Assembly (NCBI GenBank): GCA_023525715.1
Contig: CM042013.1
Coordinates: 82,209,994-82,273,993, forward strand
Length of the DNA stretch: 64,000 bases
Direction: 5' to 3'
Source of the DNA: Cichorium intybus
Taxonomy: Eukaryota; Streptophyta; Magnoliopsida; Asterales; Asteraceae
Numbering within the stretch: position 1 is the first letter of the stretch; every line of letters begins with the position of its first letter. The position numbers and the translations under genes are program-made. Below the pieces are notes generated by a model. It was not told the DNA's origin, did no database searches, and was given only the letters and a program-made list of their open reading frames with translations. Below, piece by piece: positions 48,218 through 60,438 of the stretch.

Positions 48218-48690
48218 ATGTCTGCTAATAACAACAACAACAATAACTTGGGTCCTACTCATTCTCCCACAACACCTCCTCCTCCCGCACCAACAAACAA
48301 ATCACCGCTTTCCGTCCTATCAAAGGAAAAGCTTACGGGTCCAAACTACCTTGATTGGATCCGAGCCTTGAGGATTGCTTTGAGATTCGACAACAAAGAG
48401 TATGTTCTTGATGTTGATATCGCAGAACTAGCTAAAGATGTTGCACACGAAGATGTAGCTGCTTTTGATAAGCGTTATGATGACTCAACTAAGGTTGCTT
48501 TCCTGATGTTGGCGACCATGTCCTTTCAGCTCCAAAAGGGCTTTGAGAATGCTTGGCCACATCAATCTACAGCTCAAGGAAATGTTCCAAGAGCAGGCAA
48601 GGCAGGAACGATTTGAAATCGTTAAGTCTCTGATAGCTTGCAAACTGCAAGATGGAGTGTTTGTATGTACGCACGTTCTGAAAATGAGCA
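48218..48690 (+). pseudogene. gag: C2 copia gag, truncated
   Basis: MSANNNNNNNLGPTHSPTT, then SVLSKEKLTGPNYLDWIRAL and FDNKEYVLDVDIAEL: the copia gag start. A frameshift near 48545 moves the reading to QLKEMFQEQARQERFEIV and ends at CTHVLKM. The rest of the element (CCHC, pol) is not present in this window. Confidence 0.8.
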
Positions 48691-50854
48691 CTAGCGGAAC
48701 AGAAGACGAAGACAACACGGGATGTAGAGGCGAATCCGGTCACCTCATATACGTGAAAACTCTCCCTCAACGTGTCACCGTTCTTCATAAAATGTGATCA
48801 TGAAATAACCAGCTAGATATGAGAATGCGCTCAATCGGGAAATTCAATAAAAACTCCCCCTCGACTTGAGCGTATTCGTCAAAGCCCAAAAATTCGGCAA
48901 CTTGCATTGAAAATATATGAATCATGGAGTTCAAGAAATTTTTCATGTTCTTGTTCATCCGTTTTTTTATCACCATTCATCCAAAAGAAATTGTTTTCGA
49001 TGTGGGGGTTTGACTTTGTTTATAGTGGGATTCCAAAATTTTACAAATTGGGGTTTGAATTTGGGTTAAAATGGGTTAATGAATTGGGTTTAATGTTTGA
49101 GTTCTGATGGGTTTTTGAATAGGGCTAAATGTTTCTGTTTAGTTGGGCCTGTATCCAAAGGTTAGTTGGGCTGTGGGATCCGAATGGTATGTGGGTATTG
49201 GGTAATGATCCGAAGGGGATTTGCAAAGGGATTGAATCAGATTGAATGGGTTTGACTTATAAAGTCAAATGCGACTTTATCTTCTCCGCCTCATATCCCA
49301 TCTACTTCCTCTTCCATTTGTTCTCTTGGCACCACCGGCACCCAACCCTTCGGAATTGTTTTCGTCACCACCGGCCAAACAATCAACCATCCGAAGGCAT
49401 CCACCTCTTCGGCGTCGTCTTTTTCTCTCCGATCGACAACCACCGAAGGCAACATCCCCACCCTTCGGAACCGTTTCTTGCCGTCATCAATGGCTTCCCA
49501 GCGAAGGCTGATCCATCGCTACTTCACCAATTGACAACTAGAACCACCGAAGGTATCATACACATCGGCCTTGTCTTTTTTTTTTTCTGAATAATTTCTC
49601 CTTTGAAGTCATCATCTCCCTTCGGCGAACTCAACAACCACCGAAGGTAGTCACCGGCTTCGGCGAACTCAACAACCACCGAAGGTAGTCACCGGCCTCT
49701 CCAGTTTTATCCTCATCTCCGAATTCTCAGTTGTGTTTTCTACCCATCGATTTCTACTGTCTTTCCATCTGGTTTTAACTCATCCGATTTGAAGGAAATT
49801 AAACCCAAGTATCACGTTTTGACCTTCCCTCTGTTCGTTTACAATTCCCTGAACCACCGAAGGCAACCCATACCCCCAAATCATTTCTCTTTCCAAACTG
49901 TTTCAATATCGATTATCGCTTTTGCATATTCTTTTCCTTCACAGATCGACATTCAGGTAAATCGAAAATATGAGCATTCTCGAAAGTTCAACATCGTTAA
50001 CCAGAATTGATTTTGGATATTAGATCTGACATCGGTTTGTCTTTGTTTAGATTTGTTTCTTGTAAGGTTACAAATATCAAACGTTGATATCCGATTGGTA
50101 TTGGGTTTGATGTCTGCTTTTGGTTACGATTTGTTGACTGCAAAGTCAACATCCCTTCGTTGTTAGCATTCATCTGAGGTCAATTCGTTGATTTTCTCAA
50201 TACCGTCGATGGCTTCCACGCCAACATCGATTACAAACCCACTTGAATCGTTTATCATTTTCATTGCAGATTTACGTTGGCAAAATGGTGACAATAAGCA
50301 CTTGAGAACATATGAATCAAGAAGATTAGGATTTCGAGTACAAATTTCAGCACTGAATGATCGATAAGCAATATGTGATTTGGATAGGAATGAATAATAG
50401 ATGTCGATTTCTATTTTAGATCTGGAAAATGATTTGTGGGTTTACGAATCATGGCCAAAAGACGATATGAACAGGAAAAACATAGATCTGATGATAAGGG
50501 TTTTGGGCTAAAATGAACAGTAACGATTTGGTTAAGATGAACAGTGATTTAGATATAATGTTAAAATTTGGGCACAATAAAATTTGGGCACAATATTGGA
50601 TAATGAACAGTGAACTCTTCAGATCTTGATTTGGAATAATACATTAGGACATGAAAAACAATTTCTAGATCTACACCAAAGATGAATATGATGAACATAG
50701 ATGAAGAACATGATGAACAATAAAAAAAATAAAAATAAATGAATCCAAAAATTCATGAGAAACTCACCAACAATACTTGAAACATTGAAACAATCTTCAA
50801 AAGTTGTCAAATCGAGATCGTTCCCTTGAAATAATCGCTAGATCTTCAAGGTAC
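48691..50854. other. unassigned block with CCGAAGG words
   Basis: Begins where C2 gag stops. CCGAAGG/CTTCGGC words are frequent from 49340 to 49870. No convincing gene. It probably includes the leader and internal part of the minus-strand LTR element whose LTR is at 50870-51155. Confidence 0.45.
49621..49696 (+). repeat. 38-bp tandem repeat
   Basis: ttcggcgaactcaacaacca starts at 49621 and again at 49659. Confidence 0.88.
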
Positions 50855-50868
50855 GGCTTTGATACCAA
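50855..50868 (-). promoter_or_regulatory. primer binding site, tRNA-iMet, minus
   Basis: On the minus strand TTGGTATCAAAGCC, directly after the LTR end. Confidence 0.75.
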
Positions 50869-50869
50869 T

Positions 50870-51155
50870 TGTTAAGTTGGATTGGACGTGTGCGGAATAA
50901 TAATAACGTAAAGATCGAATCAAATATCCAAGGTGTCGAATGATTAATATTCAAATATAATCAAACATGTGAGAGTGTACAGGGTTATTGCATAAAGCAT
51001 CTACACCTCACATTGTGAGCTCTAACCTACAAATGAGTAAAACTATACTATATATAGGTAGGCTACAAATTAGGGCAAGGCCCAATAACAAGGTTTAACT
51101 ATGGGCCGACCAAGCTTGTCATGCATCACTCCATGAGGGCTTTTGTACCCCAACA
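50870..51155 (-). repeat. minus-strand LTR, 286 bp
   Basis: On the minus strand TGTTGGGGTAC...CCAACTTAACA, with TATATATAG (51051-51059 on the plus map) in the expected direction. No second copy is seen in the window. Confidence 0.7.
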
Positions 51156-51159
51156 ACAT

Positions 51160-52900
51160 CTGATGTAGTTCTTTACAAAAAGATCTTCTTTAACTCATAT
51201 ACATTCTCTTAGTGCTTCTTAAGTAGTTTTAGAATGTCTTTTTAGTCATCTAATGACCTTCCCATGTATATTGTTGGTATCTTATGATATGCTCATAGAA
51301 CATGAATCATATTATTTTGTTTAAAGCTTTGTGCTAAGTCATTTTTGAGGCAAGCTCAAAATAGTGGTATGCGACATTGACAAGAATCCTTCATGGAAAA
51401 CTTTCATCTTGATCTCTATCAAGATATTGTCAACATATGCACAAATATTTAAAACGTTAACATTTATCTTAATCTATCTCCATAGATTTTACATTCCAAT
51501 AATGTACTTTTGTCATTCCTATGTCTTTCATTTTAGAAATACTTTACGAGTCAAGGCGAAATGTCTTTGCATAGTCAGGATGTAATTTCTTATGATTAAG
51601 TATGTCTTCTTCATACAAGATTAGGAATATCACTATGGTCCTACTAGGTCTGAGTAAACACAAATGTTTATTATCATTGTGTTGTAAAACATACTTTGTG
51701 TTTATTATCAAGAAGGTGTCTATTAAGGAAAGCGGTTTTCTTGAAATGCATTTGCCTTATCTTATAATCATATTATGAGGTAATGGTAAATATCCTTGTA
51801 GATCTAATCATAGCCACTTAAGAAAAGGGTTGGTCATAGTCAATGACATGAGTATGAGAAAAGCCTTTTACAACAATTCTTGCTAAAATTGTATAGATTT
51901 CCATGTTTTTCTTTACGAAAGAACCACTTACTCCTTGTAGTCTCACTACACGGAGGAAGATTAATCAAGCCCATACTTGATTATCACACATGGGTAGCAT
52001 CTCAATGTTCATGGCTCAAAGTCATTTATCAGATTCAAAATATCACATAGCATTTTGGTAGTTGATAGATTTACAATAAACTATCAATAAAACTAATCAA
52101 TGAGAGATTCCATAATTCTCATGTTATAGATGATTTCTACCATACGTGCAAACAGTTTGTATTTTTGAATAACTATTATTCATTTTCAACAATTTCTTGT
52201 TAAAACTAATGCCAACTTTTGCTACATCAAGCTATGGTTCTTGAACTACTTCAAGTTCCATGTGCCTCCGACTTTCTTTGTCATTAGAAACTTTCTTTCT
52301 AATAACTCAACTTTTAGAGGAATAAGAGAAATTATTCTAGGTTGGCTTGTATAATCTAAAACTCTATTAGAATATCCTAAAAATATGTATTTAGTAGATT
52401 TTTGAAGTTTTAATCTTACATAAGATTCCAAAACATTAACAGAATGTTTCATCTACTTCTTAGTTGGAGTTTGTATTCGAAATATAATTAATAATGATAT
52501 GGATATAATCCCAAAAGGATAAAGGAAGGTAATTTCTACCGATTAGAAAGTAAACCATATCCAATAAGGTTTAGATTATTCTTTATAATCTTCAAGGCTT
52601 TAGATGGTACTTTTGATTTGATTCTCAACTTCTCATTTGAAAACTTCTAAAGGTTTCACTTTATCATATAAAGTACACGACTATAGTTATTAATGAAGTT
52701 GATGAGGTATCCCGTACTAAATCTAGACATTCGTTAATAAGGAAGTCATACATCACGGTGTATAGTTCCTTAAAAATTATTTTCTTTACTAGTTAGTGAA
52801 AATATAATTAGTAGTCTTTTATAAATAAGATTCACATATTTCAAATAAAACATCATTATTGCCTTCAAAAACTATTTCTTGAAGTTGGAATATGTGTATT
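51160..52900 (-). pseudogene. decayed minus-strand copia pol
   Basis: 52246-52452 reads KSTKYIFLGYSNRVLDY and LLERKFLMTKKVGG, the end of copia integrase and its linker. Lower down, YVDNILI at about 51417-51437 stands for the RT motif YVDDILL. Many stops. It abuts the LTR at 51155, so it is the remnant of an element older than, or different from, that LTR. Confidence 0.65.
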
Positions 52901-52902
52901 AT

Positions 52903-53502
52903 CAAGGTTGTAAAAGTCGCTAGGCGGTAGGCGGGCGGTGGACTGGGGCCTAGGACTAGTCGGTTTAGGCGAGGACTAGTCGGCGCCTATGCGGGGAGTA
53001 TTAATTGTAACAAAATTTATTTTTTAAAATTTAGATATTACCTATATCCCTACAAAATAAATAAATAAGCATAAAAATTTGATAAATCTAAGTGTTTAAA
53101 TATGTAAGTCATCAAACATCAGAATGTTTAGACTAATTAATGATATTTTTGACAATTTTAATCATCAATAATCGTAACTTAGCCACCGATTATCATAATT
53201 AATGACATTTTCTAAAATTAAATTTTAAAAATCTAAAATTTTTATTTTTTTTGAAAATTGTTAATTTTTGAAAATTCTAGAAATTTGAAATTTTTTAAAA
53301 ATTTTGAAAATTTGAAAATTTTGGATTTTGAAAAATTGAAAATTTTGCCGCCTAGACCCGCCCAGACCCGCCTAGGCCCGCCTAAACCCGATTTTGACCG
53401 CCGTTGACCAAATCCGCGTAACTTGACCGACTACCACTAATCGTAGACGGAACGCGCCCGCCTAGCGCCTAGGCGCCGCCTAGGCCGACTTTTACAACAC
53501 TG
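52903..53502. mobile_element. hAT-type MITE, copy 1
   Basis: Ends CAAGGTTGTAAAAGTCG and, reversed, CAGTGTTGTAAAAGTCGG. Exact 8-bp target duplication TGTATTAT at 52895-52902 and 53503-53510, as hAT elements make. The two ends carry GC-rich complementary blocks (gctaggcggtaggcg against gcgcctaggcgccgcc) around an AT-rich centre. No transposase. Confidence 0.9.
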
Positions 53503-53530
53503 TGTATTATATTTATAACAAAGATAACAA

Positions 53531-53798
53531 TGTGTTGGGTGCAAGGTTCTACATGTTAATGATGACTTGGTGGCATAGAAGGCCCACTTATGCTTATGGG
53601 TTTGTGGGCTTGCATATTTTGCTTTCTAGAGTTATTAGACTATATATAGTGTTTTTATCATTTGCAGTCTAAGAGAGCCATATTATAGAGAGAGAAACAT
53701 TCATATTGTAAAACTTATTGATTAATTGATTCATTCGGCTCATTGGATCTTGATTGGTGTATCGTTCTTATCCTGCATATGTCAAATCTGTTCTAACA
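53531..53798 (+). repeat. LTR with iMet primer site
   Basis: Starts TGTGTTGGGTGCAAGG and ends ATCTGTTCTAACA, with TATATATAG at 53641-53649, followed by TGGTATCGAAGCC (53801-53813), a tRNA-iMet-type primer site. About 268 bp. No partner LTR is visible. Confidence 0.75.
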
Positions 53799-54107
53799 AG
53801 TGGTATCGAAGCCAAACCTTGAAGATTTAACAGATCATTTCAAGGAACGGTTCCTGATTTGACAATCTTATTACATCATCAATTAGAATTCAAAAATCAG
53901 ACTCAGATCTTCAGACTTTGTAAGTTTTCTAGAAAGGAATCCATCTTTTGTTGAGTTCTTCAGTTCAAAATCGTTTTCAATCACTAAAAATCTATTCAGA
54001 TTCGTTTTTCTCTTTCGAAATCATTTTAGATCTAGTTTCTCTCACTAGAATTCGTTCAGATCTACTTTCTCTCACTAAAAACCCATATCATATCTACTTT
54101 CTCTCTC

Positions 54108-54961
54108 TTGTTTTCTTATAGATCTGTTGATTATTTATTGTTTAATACAAAAATAGAAGCAAGAGATTCAAAGTTTTGGATAGTTAGTGTTGATAATATC
54201 AAGTATAGTGTAAATGTCAACCAATTTCTTAGACTTGTATATAGAGATCTGAAAATTACAAATGATACACTTATCTCTGATCGTGATAAAGACTTCTATG
54301 GAAAATTTGTTTTTCATCATTTGAAACATGATATGAACAAACATTTGTTCACAGAAATGTGAAAAATTGTTAAAGAGATTGATAAGAAACAAGGACTAGA
54401 AACACCAAAATCTATAAGAAAATATGTTTCCTTTGTTGAGATGTGAATGTTCTTCATATTCTTGAAGTTGTTGAAGATGATGTTCTTGGTGTTCTTATTT
54501 CTAGAAATGAAAAACTACCCTTCAGATCCTTGTTTGATCCCCAACCCGAAAAGATACTTGTTGGAATTGTGAACGGGGAGTCAGAAATGAACATCTCTTC
54601 AGATGAAAAGAACAAAGGAAAACTTTTAGTTGAATCTGAATCTAATGTTTCCCCTTCAGATTTTAAAGAAGAATGTTTAGTGAAAGTGTTATATGTTGGT
54701 GATGCTACAAAAAGACACAAATATGACGGTTCTTCTGTTTCAAGTGACATCTTTCATGGGATGAAACTTTATAGAAAACCTGTTCTTGTTGAAAATCAAA
54801 AATATCAAATCCGAAGTGTTTGTGATCCGAAGGTTGGAAATCAGATTCGGAAGGTAAAAGAAAATATTTGTTACAGATCTTTTGTTCAAAAATCAAAGAA
54901 TGTGAAAAAGAAGAAGAAGCCAAAAAACGTAATTGATGTGGGTTCCCAAACATGGTCCTAA
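54108..54961 (+). other. unrecognised frames after the LTR
   Basis: 84 codons at 54108-54362 and 172 codons at 54443-54961, in different frames. The second is Lys- and Ser-rich and basic at the end (KKKKKPKN). They follow an LTR and primer site, so they may be the gag region of a non-autonomous element, but no family is recognised. Confidence 0.35.
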
Positions 54962-56480
54962 TGGCTAGATGCGTTAAGTCGGAAAGAACGTCCACTTTGG
55001 GTGATGTCAAAAATTCTTGATGTTGTAAATCGTATTTCTCAATTGATTAAGGAAGCCCAAATCGACACATTAAAGCCCGAAAATATGAAAAGAGAACGAA
55101 TGGTGGGATATGTGAAACAGCTTGGTGAAGATTCTCATCAAACAAAAACTTTTCAAGGAAAGGTGTGGGTCCCAAAATATGGTGATGTCCGGAAATTAAT
55201 TTTGGAAGAAACGCGTTGTTCGAGATAGTCGGTGCATCCCGGAAGCACCAAGTTATATCGAACGATTAAAAATCATTATTGGTGGCCCGGAATGAAAAGA
55301 GAAGGAGGAAGATTTGTAGAAAGTTGCCAAACATGTTTGCAAGTGAATGAGTGTCACCAGAAGCCCTACGAAAATATTCAACTATTGCCGGTTCCTAAAA
55401 AGAAATGGGATGAAATCACAATGGATTTCATTACTAAGTTTCCTCGTACACCAAGTGGGCATGACGCCATTTGGGTCATTGTGAATCAGTTGACTAAATC
55501 CTCAATTTTTATTCTAATTCGAGAAAATTACAAGATAGAAAACTTGCTAAAGTTTTTATCAAATAAGTAATAAGTAGACACGGTGTACCTGCTTCTATAG
55601 TTTCAGACAAAGATAGCCGTTTTGCATCCCGATTTTCACAAAGTTTACATGACCAGATGGGGACCAAAGTATTGATGAGCACCGCTTATAATCCCCAAAC
55701 TGGTCAAAGCGAACGTACAATTCAAACTTTAAAAGATATGTTGAGGGCATGTATTGTTGATTTTGGAGGTAGTTGGTAGGATCATTTGCCATCAGTGGAG
55801 TTTTCTTATAACAGAAGTTATCATACAAGTATTTAAATGGCACCATTTAAAGCCTTGTATGGAGCACCAGGTCGTACTCCTACATGTTGGACAGAGGTGG
55901 GTGAAAAACCACTAGTGGGTACAGATATCGTGTCCCAAACGGAAGAAAATATCAAAAAGATACAAGAAAATATGTTGATAGCCCAAAATCGACAAAACAA
56001 TATGCTGACAAGAGATTTAAGCCTTTAGAGTTTGTAGTGCGTGACATGGTTATGTTAAAAGTATCACATTGGAAAGGCATTATTCGGTTTGGAAAACAAG
56101 GAAAAGTAAGCCCAAGATTTATTGGTCCATTTCGTGTAATTCAAAGACTTGGAGCGGTGGCGTATAAATTGGACCTTCCGTTGGAATTGCAAGGAACACA
56201 TAATGTTTTTCATGTGTCTAATCTAAGAAAGACTTTATTCAAAGAAAGTCAAAAGTTGGCTTTAGAAGACATTAAATTGGATGATAAGTTGAGTTATGCG
56301 GAGCAACTGGAAAAGATTTTGGACCATAAAGAAAAGAAATTGAGAAAGAAAATCATACGATTAGTTAAAGTACAATGGAAGCATCACAAAGGTGTCGACA
56401 TGACATGTGAATTGGAGGATGAAATGAAGAACAAGTTTCCTCACTTATTTGAGAAGATTCTGGGGACGGAATCTCTTTAA
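54962..56480 (+). pseudogene. Tekay-type chromovirus integrase and chromodomain
   Basis: Begins inside pol at WLDALSRKER, the end of RNase H. It continues with the HPGSTKLYRTIKNHYWWPGM zinc region with CQTCLQVN, the core with ITMDFITKFPRTPSGHDAIW, VSDKDSRFAS, and QTGQSERTIQTL, then FIGPFRVIQRLGAVAYKLDL. A chromodomain-like end with VKVQWKHHKGVDMTCELEDEM follows, which would tether integration to chromatin marks. Stops at 55226 and 55568, further stops near 55777 and 55835, and at least two frame changes. Everything 5' of this point is missing. Confidence 0.85.
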
Positions 56481-56493
56481 CGAGGGGAGAACT
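56479..56493 (+). promoter_or_regulatory. Tekay polypurine tract
   Basis: aacgaggggagaact directly before the LTR. Confidence 0.7.
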
Positions 56494-56776
56494 TGTAACA
56501 CCCCAAAACCAGGTTTAAACACTTAAATATATGTTATATATATATTGTAAAAGTCATGGAAGCTTAAAACCTGTTTTGGTAAAATTGATGAAATAGGGAC
56601 TAAAAATATTAAGAAATTGGCAAGTCCATATCTCGAGATCCGAGTTAGATATCGGAAATATTGGTGTTTAGTTTTTCGTTAACTTAATAAGCGTCTTAGA
56701 AGTGTTGGTAGAATTTATGGCTTAATGTATTAAGAGAAGGACTAAAATGTAATAGAAAAGCTTAACAGAAGCATTA

Positions 56777-56810
56777 GCGCCGCTAATGTCCAATATAGGG
56801 TTAGCGCCGC
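56777..56810 (+). promoter_or_regulatory. GCGNCGC pair inside Tekay LTR (1)
   Basis: attaGCGCCGCtaat at 56773-56787 and ttaGCGCCGCtaat at 56801-56813: two full palindromes, cores 27 bp apart. Confidence 0.55.
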
Positions 56811-57812
56811 TAATATAAGTACGTTGCTATATTGAGTTAGCAAGGATTGGATGAAACGACCAAAAATTTATAATATAAATATGTAAACTAAGATGGGTGT
56901 AATTTAATTTTTATATGTAAATTTTATGAGAAGTCATGGTTGTAAGGGTAATTTAGTCATTTTATCATAAAAGGGTAAATTGGTCATTTGACCATATGCA
57001 GAAATTATCATAAAAAATTTATTTATAGTTTAGGACTAAAAATGTAAGAATCATAGTTCCATGTGGCCAAATTTAGTGTTGGTGTCAAAAGTCCAAGAAA
57101 TGCAAGTTTAGGGACTGAAATGTCATTAAGGCAAAGTATGGAAAATATAAATATGAGAAAAATATCTCATAAATGTTTTAGAAGGCAGAAGAGAGTTCGA
57201 GAGAGAGCTAGAGAGCTGGAGATACGGGAGTCCAAGTTCACAGAGAGAGTTGAAGCAAGGATTTGAAGAAATCAACAATTTGGAATTGGTAATATCAAGC
57301 TTTCAAGGTAAGAACTCAAAACCCCTAGCTTAGTTCTTCAAGTGTGTTGTACAATCTGCAAATCCAACTTTTGATTTTGAGGATGAGGTTAAGTTAGCGA
57401 GTTCATATACCTTATCTAGCTCAAATCAACATAAGGAATGGATTTTTACCCATGAATTGTGGTTAATTCCATGGAAATGGGTTTGAGCTCAAGAACCCTA
57501 GAAATGGATTTTTTGAAACTGAAATTTATTTCTATGATTCCATTAAGTCATATATGTTATAAATGAAGTGAGAAATCAGTTCCATTCTCAAAAATTTGTT
57601 AAAATGATTTTTGAGAAAAAAAGGGTTTTCGGGAACAATTTCAATCAAAGATGATAAAAATTGGTAAATTGTGGTTTAAATGCATGAGGAAGTTGTTATT
57701 AGGGCCTAGAAGTGACCCTAAGACACTTAAGTCATGTATTAAGAACTTAGTGGAGTGAATAGTGCATCTGTAACTTGAAAAATCGTCAAATTGGGCAAGG
57801 TACTTGCAGATC

Positions 57813-57841
57813 GCGACCCGACCACCCTATGGTCGCGACGC
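57813..57841 (+). promoter_or_regulatory. GCGNCGC pair inside Tekay LTR (2)
   Basis: GCGACCC at 57813 and GCGACGC at 57835, 22 bp apart, in the setting tcgcgacccgacc ... ggtcgcgacgcgacc. Confidence 0.55.
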
Positions 57842-59212
57842 GACCTGACGGTAGAAAGACATTGCAGTTTTGCTTCAAGTCTCCTGCCAAGTGATCTTGA
57901 GTTTTGAGATTTGGTCCTATACTTGTCCGATTGACCCTAAATTTTGAACATAGGTCCAATATAGTCCAAAACTTCAAAGAAAATTTTCGGAATCGAAATA
58001 CGACCCTCCGAGGGTACTGTAGTAAAATACGTATAATATACGAGTTAATTAAAGTTGGTCATTCAAAAGTTATACACTTGTTTTGACCATTAATGGTATA
58101 ATAAGGACTCTAATAGGTTATAGAGTCAATTAGAATGTAAATTAATGTATCATATACTATATATAGGTGCAAGTCAAGTAATTGGACATCGAAAGGGTAA
58201 AGAACCAAGGGACGTCTAATCGACTTTTCAAGAGTTATAAGGTGAGTACATGTAGTATTTTTACCCATTTTGGGATACATGGCAAGTAAGTAAGTATTTT
58301 TTTTTTAGATTTCATATAATATTTTTATGTGTGAAGATATTTGCAAGAATGATAAATTTTCTAGCTTATATGGAAAGTAAACTGCTATATTTGAAAATAT
58401 GATTTTGGCAATAGCCTAGATTATGGTAAAAGCATGTTTAAGTCAAAAGCTTGGCATTTAGCCATTATGTGTACAAGTAATGTTTCAGTTTCCAGAAAGT
58501 ATTTTTATATATGACTGGTATTGTGGCTAGCAATGTTAGTAAGGGAACTATGTTCCACCTACCCGGGCTAGATAAGGAGTCTACTGGGGAAAACCCCTTC
58601 GCGAAGTAGGCTGCCTCAGCACTTCTACTGTGAGGATTGATCCGTTCTTTCTAGCTGTAGAGACTTGGGGTATCACTTATAGTGATTAAAGCCCTAAGTA
58701 TAAAAATCCAGCAAGTTTATAAAACCAGTCAAAGAAAGTATGAAAGAAGCTATTTTTGCAAAGTATGATATAAGATGATTTTTTTAAAAGTAAAGAAGTA
58801 TAGTATGTTTATACTATAAAGTTTTGACAATGGTTTATGTTATAATTGTTACAAAAGATCGGAAAAGAAATTTAATGTTTGAGTCTAAAACTCATGTAAC
58901 TCACGAGACATTTTGTCTTACGTATTCTATTTTTATGCCATGTATTCCAGGTTCAGGTACGAAGTGGTGAGATAGTTTGAAGTTGTAAAATAAGTCCTAG
59001 AGTGTAGAAGAGTGGAGCTGGGTACAGCTATCATGTATTGGTATTGATTAAATCTTTTCTCTTAAACTTATGGTTGTTTGATATGTGTTTGTAATACCCC
59101 TTGTTGTATTTAAGCAAATACAATGTTTTTTTTTGTTGAACCGTATTTTGTAAAATATGCTTTTATGTAATATAAATGGTTTGTAAAAGTTGGGGCGTTA
59201 CATTGGAAGTTA

Positions 59213-59241
59213 GTGCTGCTAACTTATTATATTAGCGACGC
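59213..59241 (+). promoter_or_regulatory. GCGNCGC pair (3)
   Basis: ttaGTGCTGCtaa with core at 59213, and attaGCGACGCtaat with core at 59235; 22 bp apart. The first differs by two transitions. Confidence 0.5.
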
Positions 59242-59612
59242 TAATAGTCCCAGACAGGTGTCCCTCTTTTAAGTGTTCCACTTAGCCATTTTGGGGAAAA
59301 ACATTTCTAAAATAGAAGAAACGATGAGGAGAGTTCCAAACTCGTTTTGGGACTGAAATTCATCAATCTAAGAAGGAAATAAAAGGGCTTTTTTCTATAA
59401 ATCAAGAATTAAGGTAAGTACTACCTTCTATGTGTTTTAGCTAAGAAATTGTGGGTAATTGTTGGTGTATTTCATAGAATGGAATATGAGGTTTGTGGTG
59501 TAATGTAGTTTTAGTAATATTTTCGTAGAGACAAGTTTGTATTGAGCTAGAAATGAGTAATGGAGTATTCAAATGAGAAAACAAACAAGGAATGGCCTTC
59601 TGTTCTTGATTA

Positions 59613-59651
59613 GCGGCACTAATCATGAACGGCCTGAAAAACTAGTGCCGC
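59613..59651 (+). promoter_or_regulatory. GCGNCGC pair (4)
   Basis: GCGGCAC at 59613 and GTGCCGC at 59645, both in tta/taat-type flanks, 32 bp apart. Confidence 0.45.
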
Positions 59652-60438
59652 TAATGGCACTGCAGCAAGCAGAAACATGCTAAATTTTGTTTAAATGTGT
59701 TTTTAGTTGAATTGATGATTTATGCTCGTTAATCTGTAGATAAGAAGGACTAGTGAAGGTTTGTTACAACAAAACTAACATATTTTGGATCGAATCGAGG
59801 TGACTAACTTATTTCCTCCACTTCTTTAGTTGAACTTTTAGCATATATCTATTTTGTTTGAAATCAATTGCAGGTTATTAATAAACTTATAAACCAAATG
59901 GTTGTTTTTGAATTGTTTCTCTTACATGGACATTGGTGTATAATCCTATGTATAGAAACTTGGTATTTTTGGCTATGTAGCCATTCTTTGGTGATAATAA
60001 GGTTGGTGTTAAACCTTATTGGTGACCCTTTATGGGAATTTTAGTTGTAAAAACATTCTTTGGTGATATTCAGCCAATTAAGGCACTTTTGGTGAATTAT
60101 ATTAAATTAGTGACTTATAATATGAAAGTTTACTCTTAGGTTACTCACTAAGCTTATGCTTATAATATGTTGATTTCTTTTGGTGTTTTAGGACATAGTG
60201 GGAATAAAGGCAAGGCTATCATGGAATGAAGTGTTGGTCCCGTCCTTGATAAATTTTGTCCATTTTGGTTATGATATGTAGTTATTAAACCAGTTACCCG
60301 TACATTTTGCTTACTTTTGATACTTGGGTTGCTTCTGGATAAACTTGTTTATATCCAGTACTTGTACATCTTTTGTTTAAACTTATATATATTTATCGAA
60401 AATATGATGTCCAAGTTATGTTTAAAATCTGGGAGTTT

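Larger units (their letters stand above)
56494..59202 (+). repeat. Tekay-type 3' LTR, 2.7 kb
   Basis: TGTAACACCCC at the start is mirrored by GGGGCGTTACA at the end. The length is normal for Tekay/Del. It contains two GCGNCGC pairs and no gene. Confidence 0.85.
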
